Origin: Candidatus Omnitrophota bacterium
Lineage (GTDB): Bacteria; Omnitrophota; Gorgyraeia; JAGLLT01
DNA: 6,470 bases
NCBI GenBank assembly: GCA_030630095.1
Contig: DAOVNW010000059.1
Coordinates: forward strand, 1-6,470
Reading direction: 5' to 3'
Shown piece by piece: positions 1-5,746 of this stretch (position 1 is its first letter; every line of letters starts with the position of its first letter). The position numbers were made by a program, and so were the translations under genes. The notes beneath the pieces are model-generated. The model was given only the letters and a program-made list of their open reading frames with translations, was not told the origin of the DNA and ran no database searches.

Positions 1-148
1 AAGACAGGAGCGAATGTTTGATTATTGGATATTGAAATTTGAATATTGTTTGCCTGTGCCCCATAGGGGTATATCTTGTAACTTGATTATTGGTTATTTA
101 AAGTTAGATATTTTTGACAACACACCATAAAATAATAAGAGGTATCTA
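1..148. other. AT-rich leader upstream of the pilT-like gene
   Basis: No convincing gene is seen here. An 11-base direct repeat, TTGATTATTGG, occurs at 18-28 and 83-93. A small hairpin lies at 55-73: CCCC (59-62) and GGGG (66-69) pair around an ATA loop, and the stem extends by four further pairs, two of them G-U. It is not followed by a T-run, so it is a poor intrinsic terminator. A perfect TTGACA hexamer sits at 114-119, but nothing like a -10 box lies at 16-18 bp from it. The region probably carries the promoter of the cluster or lies inside a longer operon; the window starts too late to decide. Confidence 0.5.
137..142 (+). promoter_or_regulatory. Ribosome binding site deciding a TTG start
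   Basis: AAGAGG lies 6 nt before the TTG codon at 149. It supports the unusual start, since the next ATG (173) would remove conserved N-terminal residues of the PilT family. Confidence 0.6.
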
Positions 149-1219
149 TTGATTAACATAAACAAACTACTAATGGAATGTATAAATAGGGGCGGGTCTG
201 ACCTTCATATGACTGTGGGCAAGTCCCCCATACTCAGGCTGGACGGCCGCCTTGCGTCTCTGGACTTTCCTGAATTAAAGACGGATGATATGGAAAGTAT
301 GATGAATCAGATTACTGATGAAGAAAAAAGGCGCAAAGTTAGTAAGGCAGGCGGCTGTGATTTTGGTTTTAGTTTTGGCAAGAACAGGTTTAGGGCATCA
401 GTCTACCGTGAAAGAGGGGCAATAGGGATATCACTGCGGCTTATTCCTTCCAAACTGCTTACTTTTAGTGAATTAGGGCTGTCGGATAAAGTAAGGAATC
501 TGCTTTTTAGATCGAGGGGCCTGATTTTAGTTACCGGCCCGACGGGTTCAGGTAAAAGCACGACGCTGGCAACAATGATAGATTACATAAATACAAATAT
601 TGACCGCCACATAATAACTATTGAAGATCCCATTGAATATTACCACCGGCATAAGAAGAGCATTGTAACTCAAAGAGAGGTGGGTGTGGATGTGCCGTCA
701 TTCTCGGAGGCGATAGTCAGGGGATTAAGAAGCGACCCCGATGTTATCCTGGTAGGAGAGATGTGCGATCTGCCGACAATACAGGCAGCCCTTCTGGCAG
801 CGGAAACAGGCCATCTGGTTTTTGCTACTCTCCATACTATTAATGCCGCCCAGACGGTTGACAGGGTGGTAAACTCTTTTGCCGTTCATCAGCAGGAGCA
901 GGTGAGAATGCAGCTTTCAACTTGCATTCTGGCGGTCTTATCGCAAAAACTTTTACTGAAGAAGTCCAAAAAAGGGCGTATTGCCTGTTTTGAAGTTATG
1001 GTATCTACTTCTTCCATACAGAGTCTGATACGGGAAAAAAAGACTTTTAGGATACCTTCTGAGCTTCAAACGGGCTCAAAATACGGCATGAAACCTTTTG
1101 ATTTTTCCCTGATTGAACTTTATCAAAATGGTGTAATATCCAAAAATACGGCTTATGAAAACGCTTTTGACGAGGAGCAGTTCGACACTATGTTCAAAGA
1201 GAGAGTAGGCAGAAGATAA
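149..1219 (+). CDS. pilT: PilT-like type IV pilus retraction ATPase
   Basis: Cytoplasmic hexameric secretion ATPase of the PilT/GspE family. PilT members power depolymerisation of the pilus at the inner-membrane platform. At 356 residues it has the usual PilT length. The N-terminal PAS-like part carries the family signature SDLH (17-20). Visible motifs are Walker A GPTGSGKST (130-138), the Asp box around IEDPIEY (158-164), Walker B DPDVILVGE with catalytic Glu204, and the His box TGHLVFATLHT (220-230). The C-terminal part has SLIREKK (292-298), matching the AIRNLIREGK region of PilT, then LQTGSKYGM (306-314), a PilT hallmark absent from PilB/GspE. The cysteine-rich zinc region of assembly ATPases is also missing, which favours PilT. 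Oddity: the usual GEMRD after Walker B reads GEMCD (Cys206). The start is TTG, chosen because the family N-terminus (start of chain, LL, SDLH) aligns from there. The stop overlaps the next start by one base (TAATG), implying translational coupling. Confidence 0.93.
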   Translation: MININKLLMECINRGGSDLHMTVGKSPILRLDGRLASLDFPELKTDDMESMMNQITDEEKRRKVSKAGGCDFGFSFGKNRFRASVYRERGAIGISLRLIPSKLLTFSELGLSDKVRNLLFRSRGLILVTGPTGSGKSTTLATMIDYINTNIDRHIITIEDPIEYYHRHKKSIVTQREVGVDVPSFSEAIVRGLRSDPDVILVGEMCDLPTIQAALLAAETGHLVFATLHTINAAQTVDRVVNSFAVHQQEQVRMQLSTCILAVLSQKLLLKKSKKGRIACFEVMVSTSSIQSLIREKKTFRIPSELQTGSKYGMKPFDFSLIELYQNGVISKNTAYENAFDEEQFDTMFKERVGRR

Positions 1220-2943
1220 TGGCTGGAGAGCAATTCAGAAGAAAACCGCTGGGCGAGATACTCTTAGACCAGGGCATTATATCCCAAAAGTACTTGGATG
1301 AGGCTCTGGATGAGCAAAAGAAATCAGGAAAGCTTTTAGGAAGAGTCCTTGTTGATTTAGGTTTTATCAAAGAAAAAAGAATCTTGGCTGCCCTGGGTGT
1401 CCAGGTAGGTATGAGAGTTACTAATCTGGAAAAAGTGGAGATACCCGAAGAGATTATACAAGAGATTCCCGCTTCTTTAGCCCAGGTTTATAATGTTGTT
1501 CCCGTAAAGCGGGAAGGGAACGTGTTGACGGTAGCTATCTCCGACCCGTTAAACATTAATGTCCTTGATGATTTGAGATTTGTATTGAATTGCGAAGTAC
1601 AGGGAGTCATTGCCAGTGAAAATGTGATTAATGAAGCCATGGAAAAGTACTATGGGGGAAGCAAGGGTAATGAATCCTTAAGCGACTTGGTCCGGGAGAT
1701 AGAGGAAAGCAGCCCCGCGGTTATAACTTCAGAGATAACAGAAACTATGGATATAGCGGGCCTGACGGAGATGGCTTCTCAGGCGCCGGTGGTTAAACTG
1801 GTTAATCTGGTTTTACTGCAGGCGGTGAAGGATCAGGCCAGCGATATTCACTTTGAGCCTTTTGAAGATGAGTTTAAGGTGAGATACAGGGTTGACGGAG
1901 TTTTGTACGAGATAACCCATCCGCCGGAAAATTTGAGCATGGTTATTACATCCAGAATAAAGGTTATGGCTAATTTAGATGTAGCCGAGTCGAGAATACC
2001 GCAGGACGGACGCATTATGATGAGGGTTATGGGCAGAAGCATTGACTTGCGGGTCTCTACTTTGCCGACAATTTTCGGTGAGAGCGTAGTTATGAGAGTT
2101 TTAGACAGGAGTGTGGTAAGCTTATCTCTGGACGAGATAGGATTAATGCCGGATCAAAAAGAAAAGGTTATTTCCTTAATACATAAACCCAATGGCATCA
2201 TTCTGTCTACGGGGCCTACCGGCTGCGGCAAAACAACTACCCTCTATTCGTGCCTGAGAAGCGTAAATAAGGTTGAATTTAAAATTATTACTACCGAAGA
2301 TCCGGTAGAGTATGATATCGCCGGCATTATACAGGTAAGCATTAAGCCTAAGATTAACCTGACCTTTGCCACCTGCCTGAGGCATATATTGAGGCAGGAT
2401 CCGGATATTATTATGGTAGGGGAGATTAGGGATAAAGAGACGGCCCAAATCAGCATTCAGGCCTCTTTAACAGGACATCTGGTTTTCAGCACACTCCACA
2501 CAAATGATGCCCCGAGTTCGATGGCAAGGCTGATAGATATGGGCATTGAACCTTTTTTAATAACCTCTACCGTAGAAGCGATTATTGCTCAGAGGTTGAT
2601 ACGAATTCTTTGTCCCAAATGCAAAGAGCTTTATACCCCTTCTGAATATGAGCTTTCTCAGATTGACTTGGATCCGCAGAAGGCTGAAGGTAAGAAGTTT
2701 TACCGGGCAAAAGGCTGCCATGAGTGTAATGATATCGGATATAAAGGCCGTATCGGGATATATGAGATACTGCTAATGAATGATAAAATAAGGGCCTTGA
2801 TTATGGAAAAGTCACACACTGCTCTTCTGCGCAAAGCCGCTATAGAAGCCGGCATGCGTACATTAAGGGAAGACGGCCTGCTGAAAGTTTACGAAGGCCT
2901 GAGCAGCGTTGAGGAGGTAATCCGTGAAACCCAGGGTTATTAA
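1219..2943 (+). CDS. gspE: GspE/PilB-type assembly ATPase
   Basis: Cytoplasmic hexameric ATPase that drives pilin or pseudopilin polymerisation. The length, 574 residues, is normal for GspE/PilB. Residues about 8-60 form an MshEN-like domain: two 24-residue LGxxL...LxxxLxxQ motifs (10-33 and 39-62) separated by five residues. An N2-type domain follows to about 145, then an acidic linker (150-185). The ATPase core shows the Asp-box-preceding segment ASDIHFEP (207-214), Walker A GPTGCGKTT (332-340), TTEDPVEYD (358-366), Walker B DPDIIMVGEIRD with Glu402, and the His box TGHLVFSTLHT (418-428). A tetracysteine zinc site, CPKC (465-468) and CHEC (500-503), marks it as an assembly rather than a retraction ATPase. 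Oddity: the Walker A serine commonly seen before GKT is Cys. GspE and PilB cannot be told apart with certainty from sequence alone; GspG-type partners favour GspE. No strong Shine-Dalgarno is seen, and translation is probably coupled to the upstream gene. Confidence 0.94.
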   Translation: MAGEQFRRKPLGEILLDQGIISQKYLDEALDEQKKSGKLLGRVLVDLGFIKEKRILAALGVQVGMRVTNLEKVEIPEEIIQEIPASLAQVYNVVPVKREGNVLTVAISDPLNINVLDDLRFVLNCEVQGVIASENVINEAMEKYYGGSKGNESLSDLVREIEESSPAVITSEITETMDIAGLTEMASQAPVVKLVNLVLLQAVKDQASDIHFEPFEDEFKVRYRVDGVLYEITHPPENLSMVITSRIKVMANLDVAESRIPQDGRIMMRVMGRSIDLRVSTLPTIFGESVVMRVLDRSVVSLSLDEIGLMPDQKEKVISLIHKPNGIILSTGPTGCGKTTTLYSCLRSVNKVEFKIITTEDPVEYDIAGIIQVSIKPKINLTFATCLRHILRQDPDIIMVGEIRDKETAQISIQASLTGHLVFSTLHTNDAPSSMARLIDMGIEPFLITSTVEAIIAQRLIRILCPKCKELYTPSEYELSQIDLDPQKAEGKKFYRAKGCHECNDIGYKGRIGIYEILLMNDKIRALIMEKSHTALLRKAAIEAGMRTLREDGLLKVYEGLSSVEEVIRETQGY

Positions 2944-2946
2944 AGG

Positions 2947-2953
2947 AAGGAGG
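2947..2953 (+). promoter_or_regulatory. Strong Shine-Dalgarno for the platform gene
   Basis: AAGGAGG inside a longer purine run (2944-2955) lies 8 nt before the TTG at 2962. It is the best ribosome binding site in the window and supports the non-ATG start. Confidence 0.75.
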
Positions 2954-2961
2954 AGTAAGCA

Positions 2962-4257
2962 TTGTCTAAGTTCGAGTATAAAGCTATAAATTCAAATGGG
3001 AAAGAGATATCCGGTTTTGTAGATGCCGTTAATACGCAGGAGGCTATCGGCCGGGTTAAGGATAAAGGGTATTATCCCATTCAACTTACTGAAGCTGAAG
3101 CTAAGTTCGCGCCCGAGCCGGCGTCTGCTTCCGGAGGGCCTGTAAAAGCGCTTGTCAAAAAAGGCGGAATGAACAAAGAAATTGTAATCCCTTTTTTAGG
3201 TATAGGTGTTGTTAAGACCCAGGATGTAGCCCTTTTTACCCGCCAGCTGGCCACACTTATTGATGCCGGCCTGCCTCTAGTGAGAAGCCTGAATGTTTTG
3301 CATGACCAGTTAAAACTGGGGCCTTTAAAAGACATTATAAAAAGTCTTTCCAAAGAAGTTTCGGCAGGAGGGACTTTGAGCGAGGCCTTGGCCAAGTATC
3401 CGAAAAATTTTAATTCCTTGTATATTAATATGATAAAGGCGGGTGAAGCCGGCGGTGTACTGGAGATAGTTCTGGAGCGGCTGGCGGAATTCAACGAAAA
3501 AAGTTTGGCCCTTATCAGAAAGGTTAAGTCGGCTATGGCTTACCCCGTTCTGGTGGTAATTTTTTCCTCGGCCGTACTTTTATTTTTAATCCTTTTTCTT
3601 ATACCTAAATTTATGGATATTTTTGCTACTATGGACATAGAAGAAATGCCCCTGCCGACGATGCTTATAATGAATTTATCCAGTATGTTTAAGAACCCAT
3701 TGTGTTTAGGTTTAGGTTTGGGGCTGGTGGCTGCTTTGATAATTTCATATAACGTCTTTTCAAAGATGAAAAAGTTTAAGCTATTTATTGATAAGATAAA
3801 GCTGCGTTTGCCGATAGCGGGGGAGCTGACGAGGAAAATTGAAGTTGCCATGTTTTCACGAACACTTGGTACCCTGATATCAAGCGGAGTTCCTATTTTA
3901 CAGGCGTTGAGAATTACCAGGGGCACGATGACTAATGAACTTATATCCCAGGCTTTAGGCCGCGTGCATGACAGCATTAGAGAAGGTGAGTCTATTGCCG
4001 GCCCTCTTAAGGCAAGCGGGGCTTTTCCTCTTATGGTCGTCAATATGATTGATGTCGGGGAAGAGACCGGCTCCCTTGATAATATGTTGATTAAAGTGGC
4101 GGATATATATGACGGTGAAGTGGACACTACCATAAGCGCGCTTACATCGATAATTGAACCTTTATTAATTATCAGCATGGGCCTTATTGTCGGCTTTATC
4201 GTTATCGCCATGTTCCTGCCGTTAATTCAGCTGATGTCAAGCATTGGTATGCAGTAA
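2962..4257 (+). CDS. gspF: GspF/PilC inner-membrane platform protein
   Basis: Polytopic inner-membrane protein that forms the platform on which the ATPases act. The length, 431 residues, is typical once the linker is allowed for. The N-terminus KFEYKAINSNGKEISGFVDA (3-22) matches the family start, so the TTG start is preferred. A linker rich in Ala, Gly and Lys (45-75) leads to two T2SSF domains, about 88-212 and 293-415. Both contain the repeated pattern F(T/S)RxLxTLIxxGxPxLxxL (FTRQLATLIDAGLPLVRSL and FSRTLGTLISSGVPILQAL) and the GE(A/E)(G/T)G turn (161-165 and 367-370). Three membrane segments are visible, about 192-216, 246-266 and 397-422, the standard topology. It follows the GspE gene by 18 nt. 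GspF and PilC are homologous, so the name is a matter of context. Confidence 0.94.
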   Translation: MSKFEYKAINSNGKEISGFVDAVNTQEAIGRVKDKGYYPIQLTEAEAKFAPEPASASGGPVKALVKKGGMNKEIVIPFLGIGVVKTQDVALFTRQLATLIDAGLPLVRSLNVLHDQLKLGPLKDIIKSLSKEVSAGGTLSEALAKYPKNFNSLYINMIKAGEAGGVLEIVLERLAEFNEKSLALIRKVKSAMAYPVLVVIFSSAVLLFLILFLIPKFMDIFATMDIEEMPLPTMLIMNLSSMFKNPLCLGLGLGLVAALIISYNVFSKMKKFKLFIDKIKLRLPIAGELTRKIEVAMFSRTLGTLISSGVPILQALRITRGTMTNELISQALGRVHDSIREGESIAGPLKASGAFPLMVVNMIDVGEETGSLDNMLIKVADIYDGEVDTTISALTSIIEPLLIISMGLIVGFIVIAMFLPLIQLMSSIGMQ

Positions 4258-4293
4258 AGAAAAACCGAATAGGAATAGGAATTTTACGCTATA

Positions 4294-4322
4294 TTGAGAT
4301 AAACAGGGGAATATGATATAAT
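4294..4322 (+). promoter_or_regulatory. Sigma70-type promoter for the pilin genes, extended -10
   Basis: A -35 box TTGAGA (4294-4299, five of six consensus bases) and a perfect -10 box TATAAT (4317-4322) are separated by 17 bp. TG at 4314-4315 makes an extended -10 (TGaTATAAT). Transcription would start near 4329, leaving a leader of only about 14 nt before the GTG start. It fits a need for more pilin than motor protein. Seen directly in sequence; activity is inferred. Confidence 0.72.
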
Positions 4323-4330
4323 TGTATTAA

Positions 4331-4335
4331 AAGGA
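4331..4335 (+). promoter_or_regulatory. Ribosome binding site of first pilin
   Basis: AAGGA lies 7 nt before the GTG start at 4343. The GTG start gives a short prepilin leader, MKKSG, directly before the FTLIE cleavage region. Confidence 0.6.
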
Positions 4336-4342
4336 TAGTAAA

Positions 4343-4768
4343 GTGAAAAAGAGCGGATTTACGTTAATAGAGATGATGATTGTGTTGATTATTATGGGCA
4401 TTTTGGCAGGCTTGGTAACTGCCACCGCCATTAAAACCTTGCAGGACGCGAAGAAGAGCGAAGCAGAAGCGGTTATTTCGACGATTGCCTCAGCCCTATC
4501 CAGATATGAGTCTGACATCGGCTCCTACCCGCCAAAAGACGTTTCTTGGGATAACAGCTTTAAATACTACCTGCAGGATGACAGGAGCCTCGATGTTTCC
4601 TCGGCATGGAACGGGCCCTATATGACCTTTGATAATGATGATATATCAGGTCGCGCGGTAAATGATCCCTGGGGCAATGCTTATAACTACAGGAACTACC
4701 CCGGGGTTCATAATCCCGCCTTTGTTGATATAGAGGATGGTTCCGGAGAAGGTGTTAATAACTGGTGA
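4343..4768 (+). CDS. gspG: GspG-type (pseudo)pilin, copy 1
   Basis: Filament subunit of 141 residues. A class III leader MKKSG precedes the prepilin peptidase site G5|F6, with Glu at mature position 5 (Glu10) and one hydrophobic N-terminal helix to about residue 30, continuing as a polar helix to about 57. The T2SSG-type C-terminal domain shows YESDIGSYPP (55-64), YYLQDDRSLDVSSAWNG (75-91) and NDPWGNAYNY (107-116). The end differs from copies 2 and 3: the block ending in VNGKMDEINSWD is replaced by a shorter acidic, Gly-rich tail finishing GVNNW, so the family's calcium loop may be altered. It is first under the 4294-4322 promoter. Its last codons overlap the longest form of the next gene by 4 nt. 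It could equally be called a type IV pilin of GspG fold. Confidence 0.9.
   Translation: MKKSGFTLIEMMIVLIIMGILAGLVTATAIKTLQDAKKSEAEAVISTIASALSRYESDIGSYPPKDVSWDNSFKYYLQDDRSLDVSSAWNGPYMTFDNDDISGRAVNDPWGNAYNYRNYPGVHNPAFVDIEDGSGEGVNNW
4568..4614 (+). repeat. 47-bp exact direct repeat, copy A (inside pilin 1)
   Basis: Identical to 5002-5048 (offset 434). With one mismatch (4567 versus 5001) the match extends back to 4558. It encodes YLQDDRSLDVSSAWNG. Confidence 0.96.
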
Positions 4769-5220
4769 GAAATATGAAAAGCAAAGGTTTTACCCTGATT
4801 GAGATGATGGTGGTTATGATTATTATCGGCATCCTCGCCGGTTTAATTTCAGCGGCGACCTTTAAGGCCATAGAGGATGCTAAAGAAAGTAAAGCGGCGG
4901 CGGCCATTTCCGCTGTAGAGGCGGCTCTGGCAATGTACGAGTCTGATGTAGCAGATTATCCGCCGGAAGAAGCCTCCGACGACGATAATGCCTTTAAATA
5001 TTACCTGCAGGATGACAGGAGCCTCGATGTTTCCTCGGCATGGAACGGCCCGTATATGAGCTTTGTGGATGAAGATCTGGATGTACCTGCCGCCTCAGGA
5101 GGAACTAAATATATGGATCCCTGGGGCAATCCCTACCAGTATAAATGCCCGGGAAATGATGATAGAGATTATGATATCTGGGTGAATGGTAAAATGGACG
5201 AGATAAACAGCTGGGATTAA
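4765..5220 (+). CDS. gspG: GspG-type (pseudo)pilin, copy 2
   Basis: Filament subunit of 151 residues from the GTG at 4765. An ATG at 4774 would give the leader MKSKG, nearly the same as copy 1 (MKKSG), and is an equally good start; GTG gives a 4-nt GTGA overlap with copy 1. The prepilin site is G8|F9 with Glu13 at mature position 5. After the hydrophobic helix come an Ala-rich helix, YESDVADYPP (58-67), YYLQDDRSLDVSSAWNG (79-95) and MDPWGNPYQY (117-126). The C-terminal YDIWVNGKMDEINSWD matches the calcium-loop and terminal Trp region of GspG. A lone cysteine, Cys128, is present. 47 bp are identical to copy 1 and 50 bp at the 3' end are identical to copy 3. Confidence 0.9.
   Translation: MRNMKSKGFTLIEMMVVMIIIGILAGLISAATFKAIEDAKESKAAAAISAVEAALAMYESDVADYPPEEASDDDNAFKYYLQDDRSLDVSSAWNGPYMSFVDEDLDVPAASGGTKYMDPWGNPYQYKCPGNDDRDYDIWVNGKMDEINSWD
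5002..5048 (+). repeat. 47-bp exact direct repeat, copy B (inside pilin 2)
   Basis: Second copy of the 4568-4614 repeat. The flanking coding sequence of pilins 1 and 2 is clearly less similar, so the identity is confined to a patch. Confidence 0.96.
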
Positions 5221-5221
5221 A
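5172..5221 (+). repeat. 50-bp exact direct repeat, copy A (3' end of pilin 2)
   Basis: Identical over 50 of 50 bases to 5657-5706, offset 485. It covers the codons for DIWVNGKMDEINSWD, the TAA stop and one base beyond. Identity at third codon positions shows recent duplication or gene conversion, not protein-level selection. Confidence 0.97.
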
Positions 5222-5234
5222 GGCGTTTTGGATA

Positions 5235-5258
5235 AAATGGCGGTTTATGATGAAAAGA
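5235..5258 (+). repeat. Junction repeat, copy A (before and at start of pilin 3)
   Basis: 24 bases matching 5723-5746 with one mismatch (5244). It covers AAATGGCGG, the tandem ATGATG start and the first leader codons. Together with the 50-bp repeat it shows that the whole gene-end/spacer/gene-start junction exists twice, with spacers differing by 3 bp. Confidence 0.92.
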
Positions 5259-5705
5259 AGAACGATTAAAAAAAATAACCTCTTAGCGGGATTTACCCTT
5301 ATAGAGATGATGTTTGTGATTGTTATTATCGGCATCCTGGCCAGCTTGATGACAACCGGAGCCTTCAGGGCTATCAGGGAGGCGAGAGAGGAAAAGGCCA
5401 GGGTTACCATTTCGGCCTTAGAGACAGCTCTTGAGATGTATAAACTTAACGTCGGCTCTTATCCTCTGGGAGACGGCTCAGGTAACAGTTTTTGGTACTA
5501 CCTGCAGGATGACAGGAGCGGCGATACAACCGGCTGGGACGGGCCCTATATGAGTTTCAGCGCAGGTGATATATCAGGCAGTGGGATAAATGATCCATGG
5601 GGGACTATATATAAATATGGCCCCGGCACTGATCACAGCGGTACTAAAAATCCCTTTGATATCTGGGTGAATGGTAAAATGGACGAGATAAACAGCTGGG
5701 ATTAA
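5247..5705 (+). CDS. gspG: GspG-type (pseudo)pilin, copy 3, with GspH-type leader
   Basis: Filament subunit of 152 residues. The leader is long, MMKRRTIKKNNLLAG, cleaved at G15|F16 with Glu20 at mature position 5. This leader resembles that of the downstream GspH-like protein (MMKRVRVKKGKLLKG) and not those of copies 1 and 2. The body is GspG type: VGSYPLGDG (69-77), YYLQDDRS (84-91), INDPWGTIYKY (114-124) and a C-terminal VNGKMDEINSWD identical to copy 2. The DISG segment (108-111) resembles copy 1 (DISGRAVNDPWG), not copy 2, so the gene is a mosaic. There are no cysteines. Tandem ATG codons at 5247 and 5250 make the exact start uncertain by one residue, and the ribosome binding site (TGGCGG) is weak. 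The gene follows copy 2 by 26 nt. Confidence 0.9.
   Translation: MMKRRTIKKNNLLAGFTLIEMMFVIVIIGILASLMTTGAFRAIREAREEKARVTISALETALEMYKLNVGSYPLGDGSGNSFWYYLQDDRSGDTTGWDGPYMSFSAGDISGSGINDPWGTIYKYGPGTDHSGTKNPFDIWVNGKMDEINSWD
5496..5519 (+). repeat. 24-bp partial copy of the pilin patch (inside pilin 3)
   Basis: Exactly matches 4565-4588 of pilin 1 over 24 bases, encoding YYLQDDRS; the following part has diverged (GDTTGWDG in place of LDVSSAWNG). Confidence 0.93.
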
Positions 5706-5706
5706 A
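5657..5706 (+). repeat. 50-bp exact direct repeat, copy B (3' end of pilin 3)
   Basis: Second copy of the repeat at 5172-5221. It ends one base after the stop codon of pilin 3. Confidence 0.97.
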
Positions 5707-5722
5707 ATTGCGTTGTTGAACT

Positions 5723-5746
5723 AAATGGCGGCTTATGATGAAAAGA
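5723..5746 (+). repeat. Junction repeat, copy B (before and at start of GspH-like gene)
   Basis: Second copy of the 5235-5258 junction repeat, spanning the ribosome binding region and start of the GspH-like gene. Confidence 0.92.

Larger units (their letters stand above)
4258..4342 (+). other. Intergenic gap separating motor genes from pilin genes
   Basis: This is the longest spacer inside the cluster (85 nt). No terminator-like hairpin is seen. It opens with a short tandem AATAGG repeat and then carries the promoter at 4294-4322 and the ribosome binding site of the first pilin. Confidence 0.6.

Noticed and set aside
14..130. Small plus-strand ORF of 38 codons (ATG at 14, AGGAG at 6-10)
   Set aside because: It lies wholly inside AT-rich repeated spacer sequence, with composition like low-complexity intergenic DNA and no recognisable protein features. 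The ribosome-site-like sequence is only 3 nt from the ATG. Conservation of the frame in relatives would be needed to revive it.
114..142. Promoter with perfect TTGACA at 114-119
   Set aside because: At the required 16-18 bp spacing the hexamers are TAAGAG, AAGAGG and AGAGGT, overlapping the ribosome binding site; none is a credible -10 box.
3540..4211. Long minus-strand open frame of 223 codons opposite the platform gene
   Set aside because: It is a shadow of a clearly conserved membrane protein gene; the translation has no recognisable domain. The same applies to the other antisense frames at 1848-2042, 2176-2448, 2244-2456, 3081-3494, 4327-4518, 5105-5410, 5644-5901 and 5950-6168.
4565..5519. 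Regularly spaced repeats resembling an array (about 434-485 bp period)
   Set aside because: The repeats lie in frame inside paralogous pilin genes, with different lengths and spacing; they are gene duplication traces, not a CRISPR or other repeat array.
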